From Melioribacteraceae bacterium (GTDB lineage Bacteria; Bacteroidota; Ignavibacteria; Ignavibacteriales; Melioribacteraceae), in contig JALVFE010000016.1 of assembly GCA_027030245.1 (NCBI GenBank), forward strand, positions 434,001 to 498,000: a DNA stretch of 64,000 nucleotides. Direction: 5' to 3'. A model generated the notes under the pieces. The model ran no database searches. It was not told where the DNA came from and worked only from the letters and a program-made list of their open reading frames with translations. Positions within the stretch are counted from its first letter, which is position 1, and the number at the start of each line of letters is the position of its first letter. The position numbers and the translations under genes are program-made. Below are positions 16,477 to 25,435 of the stretch, piece by piece.

Positions 16477-17619
16477 TTACATTACTCCATTCTTCTTTAA
16501 AATATCTTTTGCGATGATTATTCTTTGTATTTCGTTTGTACCTTCAAAAATTCTGTTTATTCTGGAATCCCTGTAAAATCTTTCAATTGGCAATTCCTTC
16601 GAGTAACCCATTCCACCATGGATTTGAACCGCATAATCGGCTATTTTATCCAGCGCTTCCGAACAATAATATTTCACCATCGCTGCTTGCCTTGAAATAT
16701 TTTTTCCTTTATCGTAATCAACGGCAGTACGGTACACAATCGATTCCATATTAAAAATCATTGTTGCCATATCCGCAAGCATAAACTGAATAGCTTGAAA
16801 GTGGCTGATTGTTTGATTAAACTGCTCACGTTGTTTTGCATAACGCGTTGACATTTCGAGCAATTCTTTTGCCGCACCCAAGCATGCAGCACCCAAACCC
16901 AAACGTCCGGCATCAAGAGTTTTCATAGCGATAATGAAACCTCTACCATCCCGTCCTATCAAGTTCTCTTTCGGGATTCTAACGTTATCGAACGTAATTG
17001 CATTTGTTTTGCTTCCTCTAATTCCCATTTTCTTTTCGTGCGGTCCCGGTTGAAATCCTTCATTGTCGGTTTCGACTATAAATCCGCTTATACCTTTTTC
17101 CGTCCGTGCAAAAACGGATGCAATATCGGCAATTTCACCGTTTGTAATCCAAAGTTTTTCTCCGTTAAGAACCCACTCGTCCCCGTCAAGCGTGGCGCGT
17201 GTTTTAAGATGAAAAGAATCGGAACCGGCTTGAGCTTCGGTTAAACAGAAAGCCGCAATTTTTTCACCGGAAGCCAACGGCACTAAATATTTTTCTTTTT
17301 GTTCTTCGGTTCCGCCGATATAAATTGCATTAGCGCCGATTGATTGATGGGCTCCGATAAAGGTTGCTGTGGACATACAACCACGAGCAATTTCTTCTTG
17401 GGTAATGCAATACCCTACTTCCCCGAAACCGCCGCCTCCATACTTTTCGGGAAAGGCGACACCTAAAATTCCCAACTCGCCTATCTGTTTTATCAATTCC
17501 GGGGGTATGGCTTCTTGCTCGTCAATCTGTGCAGCGATCGGTTTAATTTCATTGTTGGTAAAATCCCTTACCATATCGCGCAACATTTGTTGCTCTTCGG
17601 TAAAACCAAATTCGAACAT
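16477..17619 (-). CDS. Acyl-CoA dehydrogenase (short-chain/butyryl type)
   Basis: At 380 residues this is a full-length FAD-dependent acyl-CoA dehydrogenase. The alpha-helical N domain, the middle beta domain (with C-L-T-E-A-Q-A-G-S-D, the FAD/substrate loop) and the C-terminal helical domain are all present. The catalytic base is E359 in F-E-G-T-N-E-I-Q-R, the position used by short- and medium-chain enzymes. It introduces the alpha-beta double bond of acyl-CoA and passes electrons to electron-transfer flavoprotein. Neighbours are thioredoxin and the FabL-like enoyl reductase, so a lipid-metabolism setting is plausible. Chain-length preference is inferred only from overall similarity to the butyryl group. 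Confidence 0.93.
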   Translation of the reverse strand: MFEFGFTEEQQMLRDMVRDFTNNEIKPIAAQIDEQEAIPPELIKQIGELGILGVAFPEKYGGGGFGEVGYCITQEEIARGCMSTATFIGAHQSIGANAIYIGGTEEQKEKYLVPLASGEKIAAFCLTEAQAGSDSFHLKTRATLDGDEWVLNGEKLWITNGEIADIASVFARTEKGISGFIVETDNEGFQPGPHEKKMGIRGSKTNAITFDNVRIPKENLIGRDGRGFIIAMKTLDAGRLGLGAACLGAAKELLEMSTRYAKQREQFNQTISHFQAIQFMLADMATMIFNMESIVYRTAVDYDKGKNISRQAAMVKYYCSEALDKIADYAVQIHGGMGYSKELPIERFYRDSRINRIFEGTNEIQRIIIAKDILKKNGVM

Positions 17620-17670
17620 TTTTACACCTATATTTATATGATTAGAAAGTAATCTAATCCTGACCGCAAG

Positions 17671-18495
17671 TTATTTTATAGGCTTGCAAACTACTTCGCC
17701 CGTAAAATTAACATTATATTCGCCGCCGTCCACACCAATCACGTTTCCGGAAATCCAATCGGCTTCTTTTCTGCATAAAAGAACAATAGCTCGCGCAACT
17801 TCTTCAGGAGTGGTTAATTTCCCCATCGGGTTTTTCTTTTTAGCAGCTTCAATCATTCTTTCGTTACCCGGAATTTTTCTTAAAGCCGGGGTATCGGTAA
17901 CGCCAGCCATAATTGCATTGGCAGTAATTTTCATCGAGCCGAGCTCAACGGAAAGTTGTCTGATATGAGCTTCCAAAGCAGCTTTAGCGGCAGAGACCGC
18001 TCCGTAATACGGAATAACGGTATGCGAGCCTGCACTGGTCAAAGCAAATATCCTTCCGTTTTTAGCGAACAAATCGCGTTGAATTAATCCTTGAGTCCAG
18101 TATACCAACGAGTGAGCCATAACATCCAATGTCATTTCCATTTGAGCTTTGGTTATAGCATCGTTAGCTGATTTTGCAATGAAAGGTTTCAACGTTCCGA
18201 ACGCTAAAGAATGAACCAACACATGAACAAAGGGATGATCTTTTGTAGCAAATCTTTCTTTAATTTCGTCAAGTGTATCGTTCCGTTTTATTTGGTCGGC
18301 GGCATTCATATTGAAAAACACCGCTTTGTGACCGGTATGTTGAATTTTCTTTATTACATTTTTCACTTTCGGCATAGTGCTTTGCCTATCCAAATGAATG
18401 CCGAAGATGTTGTAACCTTCTTTAGCCAATGCAATTGCAGTTGCGCCTCCGAAACCGCTGGATGCGCCTAAAATTAATGCCCATTTGTCTGCCAT
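17671..18495 (-). CDS. Enoyl-ACP reductase of the FabL-like SDR group
   Basis: This 274-residue Rossmann protein opens with the NAD(P)-binding G-A-S-S-G-F-G turn at residues 10-16. It carries Tyr164-x6-Lys171, the wider spacing of enoyl-ACP reductases (FabI, FabL) and not the Tyr-x3-Lys of ordinary short-chain dehydrogenases. The region after it (A-A-L-E-A-H-I-R-Q-L-S-V-E-L) and the glycine-rich C-terminus (G-V-D-G-G-E-Y) also fit. It would reduce trans-2-enoyl-ACP in the last step of each fatty-acid elongation cycle. The gene lies between dnaE (85 bp) and the acyl-CoA dehydrogenase (51 bp). If FabL-like, it may have altered triclosan response, but this cannot be judged here. Confidence 0.82.
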   Translation of the reverse strand: MADKWALILGASSGFGGATAIALAKEGYNIFGIHLDRQSTMPKVKNVIKKIQHTGHKAVFFNMNAADQIKRNDTLDEIKERFATKDHPFVHVLVHSLAFGTLKPFIAKSANDAITKAQMEMTLDVMAHSLVYWTQGLIQRDLFAKNGRIFALTSAGSHTVIPYYGAVSAAKAALEAHIRQLSVELGSMKITANAIMAGVTDTPALRKIPGNERMIEAAKKKNPMGKLTTPEEVARAIVLLCRKEADWISGNVIGVDGGEYNVNFTGEVVCKPIK

Positions 18496-18580
18496 TTATC
18501 AACCTCTTTTTTATAAATTGGGATACAAATTAAAAAATATTAGCGGTTTTATCAATATCCGGTTTATTATTAGGGGATTT

Positions 18581-21500
18581 CTAATACGTTATAAACCGTA
18601 AAGAATTTTCGCCGAGTAAATCATTTAATTTTTCAATCAGTTCATCTGAAAGTTTTACTTTCATCTCCGTAAGAAAATTTCTGCGTGTACCGTTTTCCGC
18701 CAGCAAAATGTAGAACGGAATATTGCCGGGATGTTCCGCTACAATTTCATATAGTTTGCCTACTATTTCTTTCCCATGCAATTCTTTATGAATAATTGCA
18801 ACAAGTTTTTTGGTTAACTGCTCCCTTGCTTCTCTCAGGCTCATTACATCTTCGGCGTTAAGTTTAATACTATCGCCGCTGCTTTCTATTTTTCCCCGCA
18901 CCAGTACGGTCGCTTCTGTTTTGAGCAAATCTTCTTTATCTTGAAAAGCCCTCGCGAACATTATGCATTCGCACGAACCGGAGAAATCATCCAATTTAAA
19001 AAACGCCATTTTTCTTCCGGATTTGTCAATCCGTGTACGGACTTCGGTAACCACACCGCATGCACGTACATTATCGGAATTTCCGAATGTTTCGGGTTCG
19101 CCCAAATGAACCGAAGAGAACGACGTATATTCGTTTATGTATTTCCTTAAAGGATGATCCGACAAGTAAAAACCTAGAACCTCCCGTTCTTTTGCAAGTC
19201 TTTCGTTGGTTTCCCATGCTGGAATATCCGGAAGTTCCGGCTCTTCGATTTCGAAAGATTCATCCACGGCACCGAACAAACTGGAAGAATGATTTGCCAA
19301 GGCAGTGCGTGCTTTACTTCCGAAGGATAAGGCTGTTTCAATCGCTTTGAATTGTTGTGCCCTGTTTCCTTCCAAAGAATCGAGAGCGCCGGCTAAAACC
19401 AAACTTTCCAGCGCCCGCTTGTTTACAATGCGGGTATCCACATGTCTGCAGAAATCAAAAATTGTTTTAAAATCACGTCCCAGTTCTTTGTGCGCACGTT
19501 GAATTTCTTTCACGGCATTAACTCCAACATTTTTAATCGCAGACATACCGAAAATAATTTCATTGTTTTTAACCGTAAAGGAAACGGAAGGACGGTTTAC
19601 ATCGGGAGTTAATACTTTAACCTTTAATTTTCTGCAATCTTCCAACAAGGTTGTTACTTTTTCCGGTTTCCCGAATTCAACGGTAAGGTTAGCCGCTAGA
19701 AATTCCGGTAAATAATGCGCTTTAAGATAAGCCGTCTGATATGCAACAATACTGTATGCGACAGCATGACTTTTGTTAAACCCGTAATTAGCAAACTTAT
19801 CAATATTTTCAAAAATTGCGACGGCTACTTTTTTGGGAATCTTATTTTTAACCGCTCCGTCAATAAATTTTTTCCTCTGCTCTTTCATAGCAACGGGATC
19901 TTTTTTACCCATCGCGCGCCTTAAAATATCTGCTTCGGCAAGAGACATACCGGCAATCTTGTTTGCAATTTGAATAACCTGCTCCTGGTAAACCATAATA
20001 CCGTACGTTTCTTTCAGAATAGGTTCGAGCGAAGGATGTAAATATTCGAAAGTTTTTCTACCGTGTTTCCTTGCAATAAATTCGTCGATATATTCCATTG
20101 GTCCCGGGCGGTAAAGAGCATTCATCGCAGCCAAATCTTTAATACTGGTCGGTTTCAATTTTTTCAAATACTCTCTCATCGGCGCGGATTCAAATTGGAA
20201 TACCGCAGTAGTTTGACCTTTCGCAAAAAGCTGGTATGTTTTTTTATCGTCGAGCGGAATATTTTCAATATCTATTTCAATGCCGCGATTTTCTTTTACG
20301 AGTTGAATCGTATTTCTAATAACGGATAAAGTACTTAATCCGAGAAAATCCATTTTAAGCAGACCGGCGGAATCGAGTTCCTTCATGTTGTATTGGGTTA
20401 CAAGGTCTCCATTGTTTCCGGCAACGGCAAGCGGAACGTAATCGCTAACGGGACCGGGCGTAATAACAACACCCGCCGCATGCTTGGATGCATTGCGGTT
20501 CATTCCTTCGAGAAGTTTGGAGTATTTAATTAAATCTTGAATTTGCGGATCGTTAGAATCACGTACCCATTTTAGTTCGGGCACTTCATTCAATGCTTTT
20601 TCTATTGAATATACTTTTCCGAATTTCGAAGGAATCCATTTGGTAATATTGTTTACCGTCGGGATTGGAATTTTCAAAACGCGAGCAACATCCCGGATAA
20701 CAGCCTTGGAAGATAAGCGGTTAAACGTAATAATTTGAGTAACAGATTCTTCACCGTATTTTTCTTTTACATAATCGATAACAACGCTTCGTTGATCATC
20801 GGCAAAATCCACATCGATATCGGGCATTGATTTTCTTTCGGGATTCAAAAATCTTTCGAAGAGCAAACCGTAATCGAGCGGATTAACATTTGTAATTCCC
20901 AAAGCATAAGCGACCAAACTTCCGGCAGCGCTACCGCGACCGGGACCGACGGGAACGCCCCGTTTCTTTGCGGCGTTTATAAAATCTTGCGTGATTAAAA
21001 AATATCCCGAATATCCCATGCTCTTGATTATTTCAACTTCGTACTTAAACCGCTCTTCAACTTCACTTGTAATTTTATCAATCTTTTTTTCCAGACCTTC
21101 GCGCGCCAATAATTCAAAGTACTCGTCTAAATTTTTTGCTTTGGAATCTTCCGGAATCGGGAAAACGGGATAATGGAATTTTTCGAAATCGAGATTAAGA
21201 TCTATCTTCTCCGCGATTTCCAATGTGCTATCTATTGCATTTTTATATTTCCCGAAAAGCTTTTTCATTTCATCGGCGGATTTGAAATAAATCTGATCCG
21301 TTTGATAACGGAGATCGCGGTAATCCCTTCCTGTTTTATCGGAAAGCAGAAGCAAAATATTGTGCGCAACGGAATGCTCTCTATCGATATAATGAATATC
21401 GTTTGTAGCAACAATCGGTGTTCCTATTTCCTTGGCAAGTTTGGGAATCCCTTCCAAAATCGGCAAGTCTTTTTCCAAGCCGTGATCTTGTATTTCCAAA

Positions 21501-22036
21501 TAAAAGTCTTTGTCAAAAATTTCTTTTAAGATTATCGCATTTTCTTTGGCTTTATCATAATCGCCGTTCAACAGATGTGCCGAAACCGGTCCCGCCAAGC
21601 AAGCGCTTGTACAAATCAAACCTTCGCTTAATTCTTTAAGTATTTCGAGATCGATTCTCGGTTTGTAATAGAATCCTTCGGTAAATCCAATCGTTGAAAG
21701 CTTCACCAAGTTTTTGTAACCGGTTTTATTTTTTGCAAGCAAAACGAGATGGTTATAATCGCGTTGCTTTTTATTACCGGTTTTAGCGTTACCGTTTCCT
21801 CTATCGAAACGGCTGCCTTCCATTACGATATACGCTTCCATTCCGACAATCGGTTTAATGCCGGCTTTTTTGGCTTTTTTGTAAAATTCGGAGATACCAT
21901 ACATTACACCGTGATCGGTCAGCGCAAGCGCGTTCATCTCATTCTTCTTAGCCGCTTCTATTAAAGCATCTATTGTACAAGCAGCATCTTGCAAACTGTA
22001 ATGCGAATGATTGTGTAAATGAATAAAATCGCTCAT
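18581..22036 (-). CDS. dnaE: DNA polymerase III alpha subunit
   Basis: The 1,151-residue protein is a complete DnaE-type replicative polymerase. The N-terminal PHP domain keeps a full metal-site set by inspection: H8, H10, D17, H42, E67, H96, C146, D213 and H215. The polymerase core has G-P-G-R-G-S-A-A-G and the catalytic P-D-I-D-V-D-F aspartates (406, 408, 410). Finger, helix-hairpin-helix and an OB-fold region (V-R-A-C-G-V-V-T-E-V-R, about residue 985) follow. An intact PHP site is associated in other bacteria with built-in 3'-5' proofreading. It is followed on the minus strand by the FabL-like gene and preceded by dut at 23 bp, so nucleotide-pool quality and replication genes are adjacent. 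Confidence 0.97.
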   Translation of the reverse strand: MSDFIHLHNHSHYSLQDAACTIDALIEAAKKNEMNALALTDHGVMYGISEFYKKAKKAGIKPIVGMEAYIVMEGSRFDRGNGNAKTGNKKQRDYNHLVLLAKNKTGYKNLVKLSTIGFTEGFYYKPRIDLEILKELSEGLICTSACLAGPVSAHLLNGDYDKAKENAIILKEIFDKDFYLEIQDHGLEKDLPILEGIPKLAKEIGTPIVATNDIHYIDREHSVAHNILLLLSDKTGRDYRDLRYQTDQIYFKSADEMKKLFGKYKNAIDSTLEIAEKIDLNLDFEKFHYPVFPIPEDSKAKNLDEYFELLAREGLEKKIDKITSEVEERFKYEVEIIKSMGYSGYFLITQDFINAAKKRGVPVGPGRGSAAGSLVAYALGITNVNPLDYGLLFERFLNPERKSMPDIDVDFADDQRSVVIDYVKEKYGEESVTQIITFNRLSSKAVIRDVARVLKIPIPTVNNITKWIPSKFGKVYSIEKALNEVPELKWVRDSNDPQIQDLIKYSKLLEGMNRNASKHAAGVVITPGPVSDYVPLAVAGNNGDLVTQYNMKELDSAGLLKMDFLGLSTLSVIRNTIQLVKENRGIEIDIENIPLDDKKTYQLFAKGQTTAVFQFESAPMREYLKKLKPTSIKDLAAMNALYRPGPMEYIDEFIARKHGRKTFEYLHPSLEPILKETYGIMVYQEQVIQIANKIAGMSLAEADILRRAMGKKDPVAMKEQRKKFIDGAVKNKIPKKVAVAIFENIDKFANYGFNKSHAVAYSIVAYQTAYLKAHYLPEFLAANLTVEFGKPEKVTTLLEDCRKLKVKVLTPDVNRPSVSFTVKNNEIIFGMSAIKNVGVNAVKEIQRAHKELGRDFKTIFDFCRHVDTRIVNKRALESLVLAGALDSLEGNRAQQFKAIETALSFGSKARTALANHSSSLFGAVDESFEIEEPELPDIPAWETNERLAKEREVLGFYLSDHPLRKYINEYTSFSSVHLGEPETFGNSDNVRACGVVTEVRTRIDKSGRKMAFFKLDDFSGSCECIMFARAFQDKEDLLKTEATVLVRGKIESSGDSIKLNAEDVMSLREAREQLTKKLVAIIHKELHGKEIVGKLYEIVAEHPGNIPFYILLAENGTRRNFLTEMKVKLSDELIEKLNDLLGENSLRFITY

Positions 22037-22059
22037 AATTCTTTATATTAAAATTTCAA

Positions 22060-22515
22060 TTATTTAATTCCGGTATGGCCGAATCCCCCGCTGCCGCGTT
22101 TTGTGTCTTCAAGTTCATCTGTTTCGATTAATTCGGCGCGGTAAACTTTACTTAAAATCAATTGTGCTATCCGGTCGCCACGTTTAATTATAAAATCACT
22201 TTTGCCAAAGTTAAAGAGAATTATTTTAACTTCCCCGCGGTAATCCGAATCGATTGTTCCCGGAGAATTCAATATCCCGATTCCGTGTTTTATAGCCAGT
22301 CCGCTTCTGGGTCTTACTTGAATTTCATATCCTTCGGGAATTTCGATGCTTAGGTTTGTGGGAACAAGAACAATCCCGCCGGGTTTTACAATCATCTCGT
22401 CTTCCAATGCTGCACGAATATCCATTCCGGCGCTGTGTTCGGTCGAGTAAGACGGAACCGGAATGTCGTTGAATTGTTTATCAAGCCTTTTAAATTTTAC
22501 AATAATTTTTTCCAC
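22060..22515 (-). CDS. dut: dUTP pyrophosphatase
   Basis: All five motifs of the trimeric dUTPase family are present in 151 residues: A-G-M-D-I-R-A (motif I), P-R-S-G-L-A (II), G-I-G-I-L-N-S-P-G-T-I-D-S-D-Y-R-G-E (III, with the catalytic Asp), R-G-D-R-I-A-Q-L-I (IV) and the glycine-rich R-G-S-G-G-F-G-H-T-G (V) that closes over the substrate. It hydrolyses dUTP to dUMP and pyrophosphate, limiting uracil incorporation and feeding thymidylate synthesis. It lies 23 bp upstream of dnaE, so co-transcription is likely. Confidence 0.97.
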   Translation of the reverse strand: MEKIIVKFKRLDKQFNDIPVPSYSTEHSAGMDIRAALEDEMIVKPGGIVLVPTNLSIEIPEGYEIQVRPRSGLAIKHGIGILNSPGTIDSDYRGEVKIILFNFGKSDFIIKRGDRIAQLILSKVYRAELIETDELEDTKRGSGGFGHTGIK

Positions 22516-22575
22516 TTGAGCGGTTTGGTTTTAATGAATAGAAAACTATCGGCGTCCCAAAAATAAGCGTAATTT

Positions 22576-24039
22576 TTATCTTTTGCTTTGAATTATCAGG
22601 AATGCCCGTAAAATTTCTTTTTTTCTCAATATACCTAAAGCAAATGCAAGCACTAAAAACGATACAAGCATTAATATTTTAACTCCAAAGGTAAGAAAAC
22701 CTTCGAAATAAAGATAATAATAAACAACTAAAATCGCCGAAATTAAAATAAGATTCGGTATAACCCTGTTAAATTCGTATTTAATTTTATAGAATTTCTG
22801 TGAAACGAAATATATAAATATTGCCATTGCAAAATAACTTACGAAGGTCGCCATTGCGGCTCCGAACATTCCCCAAACCGGGATTAATAAAAAATTGGTC
22901 GCAACGTTTAACAAAGCACCGGTTCCGGTGATATACGGAAAATATTTTGTTTTTTCCTCGATATAAATTCCCGCTTGGAAGTTCACATACATTCCGTGAA
23001 ATATGTATGCGAACAAAATCAGCGGAACAATGTAAATTCCGCTCAAATAACTTTTCCCGATAAGCGATTTACCGTTGAAAAATTCTATTGCCGCCAAATT
23101 ATCTATAAATAAACTTACCACAATCCAGATGATTGAAGCAACAAGAACAAATAAAGTTAATACTTTCGAAAAAATTTCCTTCGCGTTTTTCTCTTTAGCG
23201 TTATTTAAAAAGAAAGGCTGCCACGCATACTGGAACATCGAAACGAAAAGAAGCATGAAAATTCCTAATTTGTAATTTGCACGGTAGACCCCAACCGTGG
23301 AATCGTTAGTTAATTCGCGTAAGATTGGAACGTCTATCATCTGCACCATTATTGCAGCCATGCTTGCCGGCAGATACGGGATTCCGAATTTTATCATTCT
23401 TTTTAAAATACCGGTCTGCAAAGTAATTTTCATCTTTTCTTTTATTTCCGGGAGTAACGCAATCAGTGAAAAACCGGAAGCGATAATGTTACTGATGAAT
23501 ATAGCCTCAATCCCCATTTTATAATACAGAATCAATAAAATATTCAAGGAAAGATTAATTATGATATTTATAATTTTAATAGTTGCAAATTTAACTGCTT
23601 TTCTTTCCAATCTTAAACTTGCAAACGGAATTAATGCGAGAGTGTCTAAAACCAAAATTCCCAAAATGTAATAGAGCAAAAACGAATAACGTTCCGGAAC
23701 ATTCAGAAAATGAATAACCGGATCGCGGAAAATTAAAATCACGCTGCTGATTAAAAACGAAGTGACCGTAAGAAAAATCAACGGGGTTGAAAAAACATTC
23801 TTTTTACCTTCGTTTTCGCTTAACGAAGCATATTTCATATAAGCCGCATCCATGCCGTAAATGTAAACGACATTAAGAAAAGCTATAATTGTATAAAGGT
23901 AAGTATAAATTCCGTATTCGGCGGTGGGAAAAATGTTAGTGTAAAACGGAACAAGCAAAAAACCCAAGAACCTTCCGAGAATTGTACTGATACCGTAAAT
24001 AACGGTATCTTTAGAAAGTTCTTTAAGTTTTTCTATCAT
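22576..24039 (-). CDS. Oligosaccharide flippase of the MVF/Wzx type
   Basis: A 487-residue polytopic membrane protein with about 12-14 hydrophobic segments and a conserved N-terminal L-S-K-D-T-V-I-Y-G-I-S-T-I-L-G-R-F, the usual opening of polysaccharide-biosynthesis flippases in the MATE/MVF superfamily. Such proteins move undecaprenyl-diphosphate-linked sugars across the inner membrane. Its start overlaps the thioesterase stop by 4 bp (ATGA). It is separate from the main polysaccharide flippase at 36858-38309, so the cell carries at least two in this window. Its substrate is unknown. Confidence 0.9.
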   Translation of the reverse strand: MIEKLKELSKDTVIYGISTILGRFLGFLLVPFYTNIFPTAEYGIYTYLYTIIAFLNVVYIYGMDAAYMKYASLSENEGKKNVFSTPLIFLTVTSFLISSVILIFRDPVIHFLNVPERYSFLLYYILGILVLDTLALIPFASLRLERKAVKFATIKIINIIINLSLNILLILYYKMGIEAIFISNIIASGFSLIALLPEIKEKMKITLQTGILKRMIKFGIPYLPASMAAIMVQMIDVPILRELTNDSTVGVYRANYKLGIFMLLFVSMFQYAWQPFFLNNAKEKNAKEIFSKVLTLFVLVASIIWIVVSLFIDNLAAIEFFNGKSLIGKSYLSGIYIVPLILFAYIFHGMYVNFQAGIYIEEKTKYFPYITGTGALLNVATNFLLIPVWGMFGAAMATFVSYFAMAIFIYFVSQKFYKIKYEFNRVIPNLILISAILVVYYYLYFEGFLTFGVKILMLVSFLVLAFALGILRKKEILRAFLIIQSKR

Positions 24040-24467
24040 TCTGCAGTGTTTACGGATTTATTAAAATAAGGTTCCAAAGCCTTAATATATTTTGCCGGGG
24101 GTTTAACGGGTTTTTTATTACTTGCGTTTATAAACATGTGTTCCGTAAATCCGGTTGCAATTAACTCGCCCGAACCGTTATGCGTTAATTCGTAATCTAT
24201 ATGAACTTTAGCGGAATATAATTCCGTTACAACAGCTTTGATATCGATCAAATCGTCATACAGAGCAGGTTTTTTGTAATTAACATGGGCTTGAATTAAC
24301 GGTAATTGATATCCGGCTTTCTCCAATTCGCTGTATGGCAAACCTGTGCTTCTTAACAATTCGGTTCTGCCCACTTCAAAATATTCGAGATATTTTCCGT
24401 TGTAAACAATTCCCATTTTATCGGTATCCGCATAGCGCACTCTGATTGTAGTTGTGTGGGTTATCAT
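24036..24467 (-). CDS. YbgC/FadM-type acyl-CoA thioesterase
   Basis: A 143-residue single hotdog domain. The family signature R-Y-A-D-T-D-K-M-G-I-V-Y-N-G-K-Y-L-E-Y-F-E carries the catalytic Asp and the conserved Y-x-x-Y-F-E. These enzymes hydrolyse acyl-CoA or acyl-ACP thioesters; some members are linked to the Tol-Pal envelope system. Here the gene follows accA by 17 bp and overlaps the flippase start by 4 bp, so it is part of a mixed lipid/envelope transcript. Chain-length preference is not readable from sequence. Confidence 0.9.
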   Translation of the reverse strand: MITHTTTIRVRYADTDKMGIVYNGKYLEYFEVGRTELLRSTGLPYSELEKAGYQLPLIQAHVNYKKPALYDDLIDIKAVVTELYSAKVHIDYELTHNGSGELIATGFTEHMFINASNKKPVKPPAKYIKALEPYFNKSVNTAE

Positions 24468-24484
24468 TATATTTTTAATTTAAA

Positions 24485-25435
24485 CTATTCGATATAAACA
24501 CCCATTGCGCCGAATTTTTCAATTCTGTCTTCAACGAGTTTTTCCGGTTTCATTTTTTTCAAAGCTGCTAGTTCTTCCAACAAAACTTCTTTCAGAATTT
24601 TAGCCATTTCCTCTTGGTTTTTATGTGCGCCGCCGAGCGGTTCGGGAATAATTCTATCGATAATTTTAAGTTCCAATAAATCCTTAGCAGTGAGTTTTAA
24701 GGCTTCGGCAGCTTGCTCTTTGTATTCCCAACTTCTCCAAAGGATACTCGAACACGATTCCGGACTGATAACCGAATACCAAGTGTTTTCCAACATCAAA
24801 ACCCTGTTGCCCACGCCGATACCGAGAGCGCCGCCGCTGGCACCTTCACCGATGATAACAACGATAATGGGAACACGCATCTTACTCATTTCGAAAAGGT
24901 TACGCGCTATTGCTTCGGCTTGCCCGCGTTCTTCCGCTTCCAATCCGGGATAAGCGCCCGGAGTATCGAGCATCGTAATTATCGGGATATTAAATTTCTC
25001 TGCCATTTTCATCAACCGTAAAGCTTTACGGTAGCCTTCGGGATTGGGCATTCCGAAATTTCTGTACAGGTTTGATTTTGTATCCCTACCTTTTTGATGA
25101 CCGATAATCATTACTTTCTCGTTACCTAATTTTGCCAATCCGCCCACAATTGCTTTATCATCGCGGAATAATCTATCGCCATGAAGTTCAACGAAATCTT
25201 CCGTCATATTGTAAATATAATCAAGCGTGTAAGGTCTTTGCGGATGCCTTGCCAGTTGAACCCTTTGCCATCTAGTAAGGTTTTCGTAAACGCTTTTTTT
25301 CAAATGGTTGATTTTTTCTTCGAGTGTTTTAATTTCTTCTTTAATATCGAGGTTATCATCGAGTTTTTTCATTTCCTCGATTTTTTGTTCGAGTTCAACA
25401 ATCGGTTTTTCGAAATCAAGAATATTGTTAATCAT
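24485..25435 (-). CDS. accA: Acetyl-CoA carboxylase carboxyltransferase subunit alpha
   Basis: The 316-residue protein matches AccA along its whole length: an N-terminal coiled-coil (about 10-50), the [15 protein letters not shown] hallmark, and the crotonase-like core with [10 protein letters not shown]. With AccD it transfers the carboxyl group from biotin carboxyl carrier protein to acetyl-CoA, the first committed step of fatty-acid synthesis. The ATG at 25433-25435 is chosen because GGAG precedes it and because it overlaps the stop of the upstream gene by 4 bp (ATGA). A longer in-frame extension to 25498 would run into the upstream reading frame. Confidence 0.96.
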   Translation of the reverse strand: MINNILDFEKPIVELEQKIEEMKKLDDNLDIKEEIKTLEEKINHLKKSVYENLTRWQRVQLARHPQRPYTLDYIYNMTEDFVELHGDRLFRDDKAIVGGLAKLGNEKVMIIGHQKGRDTKSNLYRNFGMPNPEGYRKALRLMKMAEKFNIPIITMLDTPGAYPGLEAEERGQAEAIARNLFEMSKMRVPIIVVIIGEGASGGALGIGVGNRVLMLENTWYSVISPESCSSILWRSWEYKEQAAEALKLTAKDLLELKIIDRIIPEPLGGAHKNQEEMAKILKEVLLEELAALKKMKPEKLVEDRIEKFGAMGVYIE

